A stretch of DNA of 41,272 nt from JAUWPO01 sp965603285 (GCA_965603285.1 CBFDCK010000012.1:1-41272), one strand, 5' to 3'. Positions 16,283 to 25,709 are shown, counted from the first letter of the stretch. The notes: a model not told the origin generated them from the sequence alone. Translations and numbers: made by a program.

Positions 16283-17293
16283 CTACATAGTTATCTTTGG
16301 GTTCAAGTATGTGTACAGGATATCCACGATCAAATTGGCCATCACAAATGTAAATGCATATACCATAACAGATGCTTGAATCAGGGGGAAATCGCGATCG
16401 TAAATTGCATTGACTACCAAACTGCCCAAACCAGGCCAACCAAAAACTGTCTCCACGATCATATTGCCGCCCAATAGAATCCCAATCTGCAATCCCACTA
16501 CAGTCACAGTAGGGATCAGCGCGTTGCGAAGGGCGTGTTTCATGACAACACTTCGCTCGGGAGCACCTTTGCTGCGCGCTAAAGTAACATAATCGGATCG
16601 CAGAGTTTCAAGCATCCCGGAACGCAGGACCCGTGCGATGACAGCCGTGACCGCTGCTCCCAGGGCAATAGAAGGCAGGATGAGATGCTCGATGGAACTT
16701 TTCAACGCAGTCCAGTTGCGGGTGAGAATGCTGTCAAGAATGAAGAAACCGGTGATCTCCTGCAGATGAGCGTCGTAACTAATGCGACCTTGTACCGGCA
16801 GCCAACCCAGGTAAACTGAAAAGAACATTATAAGGATGATTCCAAGCCAAAAGCTCGGCATCGAAATACCGAGAAATGCACCTGCCATGCTTAACCGGTC
16901 GAGGATTGAATTCTGCTTCACCGCCGATAATATGCCAATAGGAAAAGCTACTATTAAACTGAAAGTCAGCGCTCCCATAGCAAGTTCTATCGTCGCCGGT
17001 AGACGCTCAGCTATTAGAACCATAGCCGGTCTCTTGAGGGTATAAGAATATCCTAAGTTGCCGTGGACCGCATCCGTCAGAAAAATCCACAATTGTGTGT
17101 GGAGCGACTCATCAAGATGAAATTCGCTGCGTAATTGTTCAATTTCAGCTGCTGAAACCGCTCCGCTGTCTCCCAACATGATATCCACTGGGTCACCTGG
17201 CATCAACCGCATTGACAGAAACACAATAATCGCCACGCCGAACATGATCGGTATAGTGGCAAGCACCCGCTCCAGGATTTTTACCGCTCTCAC
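16283..17293 (-). CDS. Peptide ABC transporter permease (OppB/DppB type)
   Basis: Permease of 336 residues. The N-terminus LERVLATIPIMFGVAIIVF is the standard OppB start, then RLMPGDPVDIMLG, and the EAA loop DYVTLARSKGAPERSVVMKH. About six transmembrane helices. It is preceded, 31 bases upstream, by a strong stem-loop that separates it from the binding-protein gene. Confidence 0.96.
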   Translation of the reverse strand: MRAVKILERVLATIPIMFGVAIIVFLSMRLMPGDPVDIMLGDSGAVSAAEIEQLRSEFHLDESLHTQLWIFLTDAVHGNLGYSYTLKRPAMVLIAERLPATIELAMGALTFSLIVAFPIGILSAVKQNSILDRLSMAGAFLGISMPSFWLGIILIMFFSVYLGWLPVQGRISYDAHLQEITGFFILDSILTRNWTALKSSIEHLILPSIALGAAVTAVIARVLRSGMLETLRSDYVTLARSKGAPERSVVMKHALRNALIPTVTVVGLQIGILLGGNMIVETVFGWPGLGSLVVNAIYDRDFPLIQASVMVYAFTFVMANLIVDILYTYLNPKITM

Positions 17294-17324
17294 GTATTGC
17301 TAACTCCAAAATTGATGATCGTAC

Positions 17325-17357
17325 GTACAAAATGCCGGCAGAACCGGCATTTTGTAC
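17325..17357 (-). promoter_or_regulatory. Stem-loop between binding-protein gene and permease genes
   Basis: A perfect 14-bp stem (GTACAAAATGCCGG paired with CCGGCATTTTGTAC) with a five-base loop lies in the 86-base gap after the binding-protein stop. On the minus strand it is not followed by a U-run, so it is better read as an attenuating or 3'-end-protecting hairpin that keeps binding-protein mRNA in excess over permease mRNA, as known in other importer operons. Confidence 0.7.
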
Positions 17358-17379
17358 AATAATCGTGTTGGGATCAATA

Positions 17380-19095
17380 TCACTCGGGGGTCAAACAAAC
17401 GTCGTGCAGGTTGATACGGCTGTCAGAAGCAGGCTCCCAATTCTGCACCCGGTCAGAAGCAGCTTCAGCCTCCTCAGGCAAGATCAGGAACACGGCTGGC
17501 GCCTCGTCGTATACAATTTGCTGCGCTTCATCGTAAATCGTCTGCCGTTCATCAGTGTCCACAGTGGTCTCACCGAGCTTGATTAGCTCGTCTACGCGCT
17601 CGTTTGTGTAGCACGAGAAATTGCCGCGACCATAGGGTTCTCCTTCAACTCTGGTGTGCCACTTGGCTTCAAAGTGCCCAACCGGATCAAACGCCGAGTC
17701 ACCCCAATCTTCCAAAAAAGCTGTCCGCTCGCAATTAAGCAACTGCGGTTTCACTACGCCGTAATCCCAAACTCGCACGCTTGCATCGATGCCGATATTC
17801 CTGAATTGACCCGCCACAGCTTGAGCCAATACACGTTGGATTTCGAGAGTATCCATAGTAAATGAAAATGGTTGCCCGTTTTTGTCCAGTAGGCCATCCT
17901 CATCCGTGTCGCTGTATCCCGCCTCTGCCAGTAAACTTAAAGCTTTGTCCGGATCATAGGGATAAGGTTCCAGGCTTTTATTGACAGAACTATTGAAAGG
18001 TGACAGTGGTCCAGGTAAAGCAACTGCCCGACCGCCAAAAATCTCATCAATTATGAGCTGCTTGTCAACCGCGTAATTAAGCGCCTGCCGGATTCGCACA
18101 TCATCAAACGGCGCTTCTGTGATATTCATCTCCATCCATTTTGGTTGTGTGCCAGGTGCCGATTTCACCTGGATGCCCGGAGTTTGCGCCAGCGTATCTA
18201 CCAAATCAGGTGGTACCGCTTGGATGATGTCCACCTCACCAGCCAGTAACGCCGCCACTCGTGTAGAGGCTTCCGGGATCACTCGAAAGATGGCGGTCGA
18301 TACACAAGCTGGTCCTACAGGTTCAAGGTCTGGAGAGCCGCCGTAGTAGTCATCAAAGCGCTCCAAAACGATTTCAGTCAGTCCGGGTTGGGCAGAAACG
18401 AATTTAAACGGTCCTGTTCCCATCGGAGACCCGATAAAACCTTCCGTTCCCAATTCTTCCAGATAGCTTTTAGGAACAATCTGGTTATGAACGATCATCT
18501 GCATAAATGGGGGCCACGGTCCACTGAAGTGCATCAACACCGTATAATCGTCGACTTCCTCGATGGATTCTAACAACGCTACGAAACCTTTTCGCGGAGA
18601 TGAGTGCGGCTCAGGAAATTCGATCGCATTTTCGGTGATGATGCGTTCGTACGTATAGACCACGTCTTTGGCGGTCATCTCTGTCCCGTCATGGAACTTA
18701 ACACCCTGATGCAATTTAACTTCAAGGGTGACATCATCCAGCCAATTCATCTCATCTGCTATCTGCATGTGTACCCCGCTGCGTGTATCCCTTGTCGCTA
18801 AACCATCAAACATATTACGGAGCACCGTCTCCGTCTCGCGATGGCTATAATCGGCAGGGTCTAATGACACAGGAGCTGCTGCCATAGCGACGATCAGAGT
18901 CTGCCTCCCAAGTTCGGTGGTCGGTGTCACGACCTTTTCAACCTCGACAACTTCGGTGACAACTACCTCTTTCTCGACTACCTGGGTGACCACAACTTCT
19001 TCTATTACAACTTCGGGGGTTGGTTGTGCGCAGGCTGCCATAACTAAGGTCAGCAACATTAAAATACTAAAGGATTTAACAACCACACGGTTCAT
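17380..19095 (-). CDS. Peptide/nickel-type ABC transporter substrate-binding lipoprotein (SBP_bac_5)
   Basis: Lipoprotein of 571 residues. The signal ends in a lipobox (LTLVMAAC, Cys about 22). Residues 23-60 are a Val/Glu/Thr-rich repeat linker (VVVTQVVEKEVVVTEVVEVE) typical of Chloroflexota binding proteins. The SBP_bac_5 domain follows, with LDPADYSHRETETVLRNMFD at the start and LEVKLHQGVKFHDGTEMTAK inside. It captures substrate outside the cell and delivers it to the OppBC-type permeases. Peptides are the default guess; related proteins bind nickel chelates, opines or sugars. TTGGAGGAATAAT gives a strong ribosome site. It is the first gene of the operon. Confidence 0.95.
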   Translation of the reverse strand: MNRVVVKSFSILMLLTLVMAACAQPTPEVVIEEVVVTQVVEKEVVVTEVVEVEKVVTPTTELGRQTLIVAMAAAPVSLDPADYSHRETETVLRNMFDGLATRDTRSGVHMQIADEMNWLDDVTLEVKLHQGVKFHDGTEMTAKDVVYTYERIITENAIEFPEPHSSPRKGFVALLESIEEVDDYTVLMHFSGPWPPFMQMIVHNQIVPKSYLEELGTEGFIGSPMGTGPFKFVSAQPGLTEIVLERFDDYYGGSPDLEPVGPACVSTAIFRVIPEASTRVAALLAGEVDIIQAVPPDLVDTLAQTPGIQVKSAPGTQPKWMEMNITEAPFDDVRIRQALNYAVDKQLIIDEIFGGRAVALPGPLSPFNSSVNKSLEPYPYDPDKALSLLAEAGYSDTDEDGLLDKNGQPFSFTMDTLEIQRVLAQAVAGQFRNIGIDASVRVWDYGVVKPQLLNCERTAFLEDWGDSAFDPVGHFEAKWHTRVEGEPYGRGNFSCYTNERVDELIKLGETTVDTDERQTIYDEAQQIVYDEAPAVFLILPEEAEAASDRVQNWEPASDSRINLHDVCLTPE

Positions 19096-19113
19096 ATTAT
19101 TCCTCCAATACTA

Positions 19114-19150
19114 AGTCTATTAGTCTAATAACTGTTTATCAACGGGTCAA
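19114..19150 (-). promoter_or_regulatory. Two overlapping sigma-70-type promoters for the peptide transporter operon
   Basis: On the minus strand, TTGACC (19150-19145) and TAGACT (19127-19122) are 17 bases apart. TTGATA (19142-19137) and a second TAGACT (19119-19114) are also 17 bases apart. The two are offset by eight bases, reflecting a direct repeat of TAGACTAA/TAGACTTA. Both would give a short leader ending in the strong ribosome site of the binding-protein gene. Confidence 0.55.
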
Positions 19151-19180
19151 TAAATAACTTGGTTTTTTCTCACACCTCCT

Positions 19181-19528
19181 TTAGTTTAATTTTATCAGCG
19201 CAACCACTTTTAGGGCACCCTCAACCATATCGAGTGAGACCAGGCCGCGTTTCCCCCAGCGCATATCATTATTCGCATCTCCACTCAATTTTGAGGGATC
19301 GATTTCAGGGTCGACATCTAATCGTTTGGCAAACATCGATTTACCAGATTCAATTGTAGATAAGGAAGAATGATCCCTTACCCATGCATCTATAAGAATG
19401 TAAGAATTATTCTTTGATGTGATCAGACGAATACAGCACCAATATGGCTGTTGGGGCAGCTTATCAAAAAATATTCTGACCCTGTAACCTATATGATACA
19501 TCAGAATGCAATCAGGTGCAATAGACAA
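19181..19528 (-). CDS. Hypothetical small protein
   Basis: Open frame of 115 codons from a TTG at 19528; an internal ATG at 19501 would give 106 residues. I recognise no domain. The composition is protein-like: aromatic-rich N-terminal half (YRVRIFFDKLPQQPYWCCIR), then a charged stretch and a hydrophobic C-terminus (MVEGALKVVALIKLN). There is no signal peptide or convincing ribosome site. It ends 85 bases upstream of the peptide-transporter binding protein on the same strand. It could be a small uncharacterised protein of this lineage or a chance ORF. Confidence 0.4.
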   Translation of the reverse strand: MSIAPDCILMYHIGYRVRIFFDKLPQQPYWCCIRLITSKNNSYILIDAWVRDHSSLSTIESGKSMFAKRLDVDPEIDPSKLSGDANNDMRWGKRGLVSLDMVEGALKVVALIKLN

Positions 19529-19648
19529 CGGGAGATCAAAGGCAAACGTTTCGAGTTTATACCATTTTTTTTGGATGGGGGTACAATTTTATCGGATCCA
19601 TAATGATTTATTTGCAAGAAAGATACACTTCAAAAGAGGAGGTCTTAC

Positions 19649-21508
19649 ATGGCTATCCACACAACCACGAAGCTGAGCCTGCCCGTTGGGGATCGTGACC
19701 ACACTATTGGACCTGACACCGCGCCGGTCACCCTGGTTGAATACGGTGACCTGGAGTGCATCCACTGCCGTAAGGTAAATCCTATAATCAAAGCCCTACG
19801 AGAACAGGTGGGAAGCCGCCTGCGCTATGTATATCGCCACTTTCCGATAAGCTCGATCCATCCTTATGCCCAGCTTGCTGCCCAAGCTAACGAAGCCGCA
19901 GCAGCCCAGGGAAAATTCTGGGAAATGCAGGAAGCCCTGTTCGATCATCAGGGCGAGCTGGATGAATCCCACCTCATCCAATATGCTGCTGAAATCGGTT
20001 TAGATGTCGAGCTTTTCGAACGCGAACTTAAGGAAGGTGTATATACTGAACATGTAAGCGAGGATTTCAAAAGCGGGATCCAAAGCGGTGTCAACGGAAC
20101 CCCCACGTTTTTCATAAACGGTGAGCGCTACGAAGGGGCATGGGATTTAGAATCACTCATCGAAGCGATCGAGAAACCCCTGGGTGTACAGGTGAGCATG
20201 ATTTTCCAGGAGTTCGCCCGCATTGAAGCCTCAGGCGGCATTATCCTGCTCATCTGCGCAATTTTAGCTTTGTTGTGGGCAAATTCCCACTGGGCGGAAT
20301 ACTACCACCAACTCTGGGCGACCGATTTTGGGATAACTTTTGGAGATTTTTCATTTACTCACCATCTTCTGGAATGGGTTAACGACGGGCTTATGGTGAT
20401 CTTTTTTTTCGTGGTCGGACTAGAAATCAAGCGCGAGCTTACAACTGGAGAACTGGCAAATCTCAAACGAGCAATGCTACCGATCATGGCAGCCATCGGC
20501 GGAATGCTGGTCCCAGCCGGTTTCTATTTGCTGCTCAATGCCGGTAAACCCGGGATGCCGGGGTGGGGGATACCAATGGCTACCGACATCGCCTTTACAC
20601 TTGGGATCATGGCTTTGCTGGGCTCACGTGTGCCCCTCTCTCTAAAAATATTCTTCACCGCTCTGGCAATCGCAGACGACCTGGGTGCAGTTCTGGTGAT
20701 TGCACTGTTCTACACGTCAGAAATAAGTTGGATATACCTCCTTATAGCAGCACTGATTTTTATCGCACTGATTGTTCTCAACCGGTCGCGTGTTTATTCA
20801 CCTCTGCCTTATGCCTTGCTGGGGATTGGATTATGGGCAGCCTTTCTAGGATCAGGTATTCACGCAACTATTGCCGGCGTGTTGCTGGCGCTGACAATCC
20901 CAACTCGTACCCCGCCCAACACTCAGGCACTGCTCGCCCAATGCGTGGCTGTTATGAACGAATTTGACAAACCCCTAAAGGGGCAGATTCCACCTGAAGA
21001 GCGACAACAAGTGGCCGCCCAAGCCCTTGATACGGTCGCCGATCGAATGCAGTCACCCGCCCAGAGGATGGAGCATGATTTGCTCCCATGGACGACTTAC
21101 TTAGTCCTGCCCTTGTTTGCGTTTGTAAATGCGGGGGTCACCTTGGAATTTACCGGTAGCCTTATCAGCCCAATCAGTTGGGGTATTATCCTCGGATTGG
21201 TATTCGGTAAACCTCTTGGCATCACACTTTTCTCGTGGATAGCAGTTAAATCACGTCTGGCAGACCTACCGGCTAACATCAGCTGGTTGCAGGTCTTCTG
21301 CGCAAGCTGGCTGGCGGGCGTTGGCTTTACAATGGCGCTTTTTATCGCCAGCGCCGCCTTCGATAGTCCTTTACTGTTGTCGCAAGCGAAATTAGGTATC
21401 CTGATCGCATCCCTGGTCGCTGGAATCGTCGGTTTCGTATTGATGCGCGCTTTCAGCCCAACCTATTCCGAAACCACACACCTGGAAACCACACCAATTG
21501 CCGACTGA
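19649..21508 (+). CDS. nhaA: DsbA-like thioredoxin domain fused to NhaA Na+/H+ antiporter
   Basis: Single 619-residue frame with AAGAGGAGG before the ATG. Residues 1-180 are a DsbA/DSBA-like thioredoxin domain: VEYGDLECIHCRKVNPIIKA carries a CxxC active site (CIHC), VYRHFPISSIHPYA and the cis-Pro loop NGTPTFFINGERYEG follow. Residues about 185-605 are a full NhaA: ANDGLMVIFFFVVGLEIKREL, the unwound-helix region GWGIPMATDIAFTLGIMALLG with the paired transport aspartates in FFTALAIADDLGAVLVIALF, and SWLAGVGFTMALFI. NhaA exchanges Na+ for H+. No signal peptide precedes the DsbA part, so it is probably cytoplasmic. The fusion architecture is known in several phyla but its purpose is not. gcvPA follows 37 bases later. 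Confidence 0.93.
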   Translation: MAIHTTTKLSLPVGDRDHTIGPDTAPVTLVEYGDLECIHCRKVNPIIKALREQVGSRLRYVYRHFPISSIHPYAQLAAQANEAAAAQGKFWEMQEALFDHQGELDESHLIQYAAEIGLDVELFERELKEGVYTEHVSEDFKSGIQSGVNGTPTFFINGERYEGAWDLESLIEAIEKPLGVQVSMIFQEFARIEASGGIILLICAILALLWANSHWAEYYHQLWATDFGITFGDFSFTHHLLEWVNDGLMVIFFFVVGLEIKRELTTGELANLKRAMLPIMAAIGGMLVPAGFYLLLNAGKPGMPGWGIPMATDIAFTLGIMALLGSRVPLSLKIFFTALAIADDLGAVLVIALFYTSEISWIYLLIAALIFIALIVLNRSRVYSPLPYALLGIGLWAAFLGSGIHATIAGVLLALTIPTRTPPNTQALLAQCVAVMNEFDKPLKGQIPPEERQQVAAQALDTVADRMQSPAQRMEHDLLPWTTYLVLPLFAFVNAGVTLEFTGSLISPISWGIILGLVFGKPLGITLFSWIAVKSRLADLPANISWLQVFCASWLAGVGFTMALFIASAAFDSPLLLSQAKLGILIASLVAGIVGFVLMRAFSPTYSETTHLETTPIAD

Positions 21509-21545
21509 CATGCATCCAAATAACATCCAGTATTAGGGAAAAAAT

Positions 21546-22943
21546 ATGAATAAAACACCATTGATCTATCCGTACATCCCGAACTCTGTGCCCGAGACCA
21601 AAAAACAAATGCTCAGGGCTATTGGAGCAGAAAGCATAGAAGAGTTCTACGCAGATATTCCGGATAATCTGCGGTTGAAAGGCAAGATGAATTTACCAAA
21701 ACCATTCCACCCGGAGCACGAACTGAAGACCCACGTCGAAACCATACTGTCAAAGAACAGGACTGCTGGTGAATACACCAGCTTCCTGGGAGCGGGATGC
21801 TACCAGCACCATGTGCCAGCGGTCTGCGACGAGATCAACCAGAGAGGCGAGTTCCTCACGGCTTACGCTGGTGAACCTTACGACGACCACGGCAGGTTTC
21901 AAGCCCTATTCGAATACGCCAGCATGATGGGTGAACTCTTGAATATGGATGTAGTAAACATACCAACCTATGATGGCTTCCAGGCTGCCGCAACTGCAAT
22001 CCGCATGGCGTCCCGCATTAACGGACGGGGAGAAGTGCACATCTCCCGCCAGATAAATCCGGCCAAACTGTCAAAGATCAAAGATTACTGTGGACACGAT
22101 TTAGAATTAAAGCTTATCGATTACGACCCCGCAACTGGACAGTTAGACCTCGCTGCCCTGCGAAACAGAATATCTACAAACTCCGCTGCGGTCTATTTCG
22201 AAAATCCCAACTACCTGGGGGTTATCGAAATCCAGGGAGATGAAATATCAACCATAGCCCATGACCAGGGAGCCATCAGTGTGGTTGCCGTAAACCCGAT
22301 CACTCTGGGGGTTCTAAAACCGCCGGTTGAATACGGCGCGGACATCGTGTGTGGGGACATACAACCGCTGGGAATTCACATGCAGTTCGGTGGTGGACAT
22401 GCCGGCTTTATCGCTACGCGAGACGAAGAGAAATACGTCATGGAATATCCCTCGCGATTGTTCGGGATCGCACCAACCGCCGTTGAGGGAGAATATGGCT
22501 TCGGGGATGTCGCTTACGAGCGGACCTCCTTCGCGGTGCGGGAGAAAGGAAAGGAATGGGTTGGAACCGCCGCTGCATTGTGGGGAATTACCGCTGGGGT
22601 CTACCTGGCTCTGATGGGACCAAAAGGAATGCAGGAAATCGGTGAAACGATGATGTCGAGAGCAAAATACGCCATGTTGGAGCTCAATGAGATCCAAGGC
22701 ATAAAAGCACCGCTTTTTACTTCCCATCACTTCCATGAATTTGTGGTCAACTTTGACCAAACCGGTAAAAACGTCATGGATATAAATCGGGCATTATTGG
22801 AATACGAAATCTTTGGAGGCACAGATTTATCATCACAATTCCCTGAACTCGGTCAGAGCGCGCTTTACTGCGTTACAGAAGTTCACACCAAAACCGCCAT
22901 AGACCGCCTGGTTAAAGCCCTCAAGGAGGTCATCACAAAATGA
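21546..22943 (+). CDS. gcvPA: Glycine dehydrogenase (decarboxylating) subunit 1
   Basis: Protein of 465 residues, normal for the N-terminal half of split P-protein. MNKTPLIYPYIPNSVPETKK, FLGAGCYQHHVPAVCDEI and TPYDGFQAA-like NIPTYDGFQAAATA are signature segments. Together with GcvPB it decarboxylates glycine using PLP and passes the aminomethyl group to lipoyl GcvH. AGGGAAAAAAT precedes the ATG. Its ATGA stop-start overlap with gcvPB at 22940-22943 indicates translational coupling and a fixed subunit ratio. gcvT and gcvH are not in this window. Confidence 0.97.
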   Translation: MNKTPLIYPYIPNSVPETKKQMLRAIGAESIEEFYADIPDNLRLKGKMNLPKPFHPEHELKTHVETILSKNRTAGEYTSFLGAGCYQHHVPAVCDEINQRGEFLTAYAGEPYDDHGRFQALFEYASMMGELLNMDVVNIPTYDGFQAAATAIRMASRINGRGEVHISRQINPAKLSKIKDYCGHDLELKLIDYDPATGQLDLAALRNRISTNSAAVYFENPNYLGVIEIQGDEISTIAHDQGAISVVAVNPITLGVLKPPVEYGADIVCGDIQPLGIHMQFGGGHAGFIATRDEEKYVMEYPSRLFGIAPTAVEGEYGFGDVAYERTSFAVREKGKEWVGTAAALWGITAGVYLALMGPKGMQEIGETMMSRAKYAMLELNEIQGIKAPLFTSHHFHEFVVNFDQTGKNVMDINRALLEYEIFGGTDLSSQFPELGQSALYCVTEVHTKTAIDRLVKALKEVITK

Positions 22944-24535
22944 ACCCAGACATAACCAAACAAAGATACGCAAACGGTCGACCGAAAGCAAGAAGGTTCC
23001 ACCAGGCAAAGTGGGACGAATCCATTATCTTCGAATTAAGCACGCCAGGACAACGAGGCATTTTAGTGCCCGAAACGGAGGTTGAGATACACGAAAAAGT
23101 TGGCGATGTCGCTGCTGCACTGCCGGAAAAAATCCGCAGAGTGGAGCCTCCCGCGCTGCCAGAGATTTCACAGCCCCAGGTGCTCAGACATTATGTGAGG
23201 CTCTCCCAGGAAAACCTGGGTACAGATTTCAACATTGATGTCGGTCAAGGGACCTGCACGATGAAATACAGTCCCAAGATAAACGATTTGCTCAGCCGGT
23301 CCTCCAAAATGACCGCTTTACATCCAATGCAGGACGAGGATACAGTGCAGGGAATACTGGAGCTGATGTATAAATTCGAGCAGTTCCTTAAAGAGATATC
23401 TGGGATGGATCGCTTTTCGCTGCAGCCCAGCGCCGGCTCCGCCGCGATCTATACCAACGTATCGATCATGCGCGCCTATCACCGCACCCGCGCAGAAGAC
23501 AAACAGCGGGATGAAATCATCACCACAATTTTCTCGCATCCTTCCAACGCAGCCTGCGCCAGGACCGCCGGGTTTAAGATCATAACGCTTTATCCAGACG
23601 ACGACGGCTACCCCGACCTGGACGCGCTCAAGGCTGCAGTGAGTGAACGCACAACCGGGTTGATGATCACAAACCCCGAAGATACTGGCATCTTCAACCC
23701 TAAAATCGAAGAGTTTGTGAAAGTCGTCCACAACGCTGGAGGGCTGTGTTCTTATGACCAGGCAAACGCCAACGGCGTCCTGGGCATTACCAGAGCCAAA
23801 GAAGCCGGTTTTGACCTGTGCCACTTTAACCTGCATAAAACTTTCTCGACACCTCACGGCTGCGGAGGACCGGGCAGCGGCGCATGCGGGGTGACCAATG
23901 AGCTCCAAAAATTCCTTCCGGTTCCAGTGGTTGACTTCGATGGTGAAAACTACTATTTTGACTATGACCGTCCGGACAGCATTGGAAAGATCGGTCCATT
24001 TTATGGGAACTCCTCCGTGATCCTTAAGGCGTATGCATGGGTTATGTGCCTCGGCGCTCAGGGATTGAGGGAGGTCGCAGAAATTGCTGTATTGAATAAC
24101 AACTATCTGATGAACAAGATGCTCCAGATACGCGGTGTGAGCGCACCATACGCCAGAGGAAAGCGCCGAATCGAGCAGGTGCGCTACAGTTGGGAAGAGC
24201 TGGCGGCGGATACCGGAGTATCTTCTGAGCAGATTGGTCTGCGCGCAATAGATTTCGGCTTACACTACTGGACCAGCCACCACCCATACATCGTTCCGGA
24301 ACCATGCACCCTCGAACCGACCGAGTCTTACACAAGAGAGGAACTCGATGAATACGCTGCCATTATGGAACTTGTCGCTGGAGAAGCTTACACTAACCCC
24401 GAATTGGTGAAGACCGCTCCCCATAACAGCACTATCCATACAATCGATCATGCTCCCCTGGATGATCCAGAGAGATGGGCAGTGACCTGGAGGGCTTATC
24501 GCAGGAAAATGGGGCAGCCAGCGACCGGTGAATAA
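22940..24535 (+). CDS. gcvPB: Glycine dehydrogenase (decarboxylating) subunit 2
   Basis: Protein of 531 residues, somewhat longer than the usual 480-500. The PLP lysine lies in CHFNLHKTFSTPHGCGGPG at about residue 300. Other hallmarks are NFNIDVGQGTCTMKYSPKIND-like segments early and LQPSAGSAAIYTNVSIMRAY. It carries the PLP-binding half of split P-protein. The C-terminus is charged (HAPLDDPERWAVTWRAYRRK). Coupled to gcvPA and followed after 23 bases by the COG3199 kinase gene. Confidence 0.97.
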   Translation: MNPDITKQRYANGRPKARRFHQAKWDESIIFELSTPGQRGILVPETEVEIHEKVGDVAAALPEKIRRVEPPALPEISQPQVLRHYVRLSQENLGTDFNIDVGQGTCTMKYSPKINDLLSRSSKMTALHPMQDEDTVQGILELMYKFEQFLKEISGMDRFSLQPSAGSAAIYTNVSIMRAYHRTRAEDKQRDEIITTIFSHPSNAACARTAGFKIITLYPDDDGYPDLDALKAAVSERTTGLMITNPEDTGIFNPKIEEFVKVVHNAGGLCSYDQANANGVLGITRAKEAGFDLCHFNLHKTFSTPHGCGGPGSGACGVTNELQKFLPVPVVDFDGENYYFDYDRPDSIGKIGPFYGNSSVILKAYAWVMCLGAQGLREVAEIAVLNNNYLMNKMLQIRGVSAPYARGKRRIEQVRYSWEELAADTGVSSEQIGLRAIDFGLHYWTSHHPYIVPEPCTLEPTESYTREELDEYAAIMELVAGEAYTNPELVKTAPHNSTIHTIDHAPLDDPERWAVTWRAYRRKMGQPATGE

Positions 24536-24558
24536 GGTTTTTACATCCATAGAATAAA

Positions 24559-25680
24559 ATGATCAAGAAAAAGCTGGGTTTGATCGTCAATCCAATCGCC
24601 GGTATTGGGGGTCGGGTTGGACTTAAGGGCAGCGACGGGCTTGAAATTCATCGTAAAGCCCTCGCTCTGGGCGCTGTGCCAGAATCTCATAACCGTGCAG
24701 TGCTCGCAATTCAAAGGTTATTGCCATTGAAGGATGCTATCGAAATCATTACTTATACGGGCGAAATGGGGGCAGATGCCGCCAATGAATGTAATATTAA
24801 TACTTCTGTCATCGGCTCAATCAAACCCGGACAAACTACGGCGCAGGACACGATGCAAGCCGCCAGGCAAATGCTACAAATGAATGTTAAGCTTCTACTC
24901 TTCGCTGGCGGGGACGGTACAGCCAGAGATATCTACGATGCGATAGGACAAGATCTGCCCACCCTCGGTATCCCGTCTGGTGTAAAGATTCACTCTGCAG
25001 TATTCGCCACTAATCCATTAAACGCGGGTGAAATTGCAGCTCAATTTTTGAATACGACTGATGTTTCCACTCGCGAAGCTGAGGTCATGGATATCGATGA
25101 AAGCTCTCTACGGGATGGGATTCTATCTTCAAAGCTCTATGGTTATCTGGACGTTCCGTACATAAAAAGACAGCTGCAGAGTGTAAAAACCGCCAGCCGC
25201 CCTGAAGAGCCAGCCGCACTAATGGAAATCGCATACCAGGTCGTGCGGAATATGCGGAACGACCTTCTCTACATCGTCGCACCCGGGACCACAATCCGGG
25301 CGATTAATTCGATATTAGGGCTGCAGAAGACCCTTCTTGGAGTGGACGTCATTAAAAATCGTAAGCTGCTGGCAGTTGACGTTAATGAAAGCCAACTGAT
25401 CGAACTGCTGGACAAATGGGAGGCAAAGATCATCATCTCTCCAATTGGCGGTCAGGGCTTCCTGTTTGGTCGTGGAAACCAACAGATAAGCCCCAAAGTG
25501 ATCAGAAGGGTGGGGGTAGATAACATAATGGTCATCAGCACGGCAGAAAAAATTGAATCACTGACCGGTCAACCACTGCTTGTAGACACCGGTGATCCAG
25601 AAGTCGATATAATGCTTACAGGTTATGTACGCGTGGTAACCGGGCGCGGCGAAAGCAGCATGTATCGTGTATCGATCTGA
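24559..25680 (+). CDS. ATP-NAD kinase-like protein (COG3199 / AcoX-like)
   Basis: Protein of 373 residues. The N-terminus KKLGLIVNPIAGIGGRVGLK and the motif LLLFAGGDGTARDIYDAIG (GGDGT, phosphate-donor loop of NAD and diacylglycerol kinases) at about residue 116 define the family. GIPSGVKIHSAVFATNP and YIVAPGTTIRAINS are typical of COG3199 members, which are annotated as ATP-NAD kinase or AcoX-like but mostly lack proven substrates. Its position between gcvPB and an SDR dehydrogenase, in a run with short gaps, suggests it supplies or tunes NADP(H) for linked metabolism; that is inference. No -35/-10 is evident in front of it. Confidence 0.88.
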   Translation: MIKKKLGLIVNPIAGIGGRVGLKGSDGLEIHRKALALGAVPESHNRAVLAIQRLLPLKDAIEIITYTGEMGADAANECNINTSVIGSIKPGQTTAQDTMQAARQMLQMNVKLLLFAGGDGTARDIYDAIGQDLPTLGIPSGVKIHSAVFATNPLNAGEIAAQFLNTTDVSTREAEVMDIDESSLRDGILSSKLYGYLDVPYIKRQLQSVKTASRPEEPAALMEIAYQVVRNMRNDLLYIVAPGTTIRAINSILGLQKTLLGVDVIKNRKLLAVDVNESQLIELLDKWEAKIIISPIGGQGFLFGRGNQQISPKVIRRVGVDNIMVISTAEKIESLTGQPLLVDTGDPEVDIMLTGYVRVVTGRGESSMYRVSI

Positions 25681-25691
25681 CCGGTTTTTAT

Positions 25692-25709
25692 ATCCCCACG
25701 ATTGGGGAT
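25692..25709 (+). repeat. Short inverted repeat between kinase and SDR genes
   Basis: ATCCCC-ACGATT-GGGGAT forms a perfect six-bp stem in the 55-base gap. No T-run follows, so at most it attenuates or marks an mRNA end. Confidence 0.35.

Noticed and set aside
21509..21545. Glycine riboswitch before gcvPA
   Set aside because: Only 37 bases separate nhaA and gcvPA, and they hold just a ribosome site.
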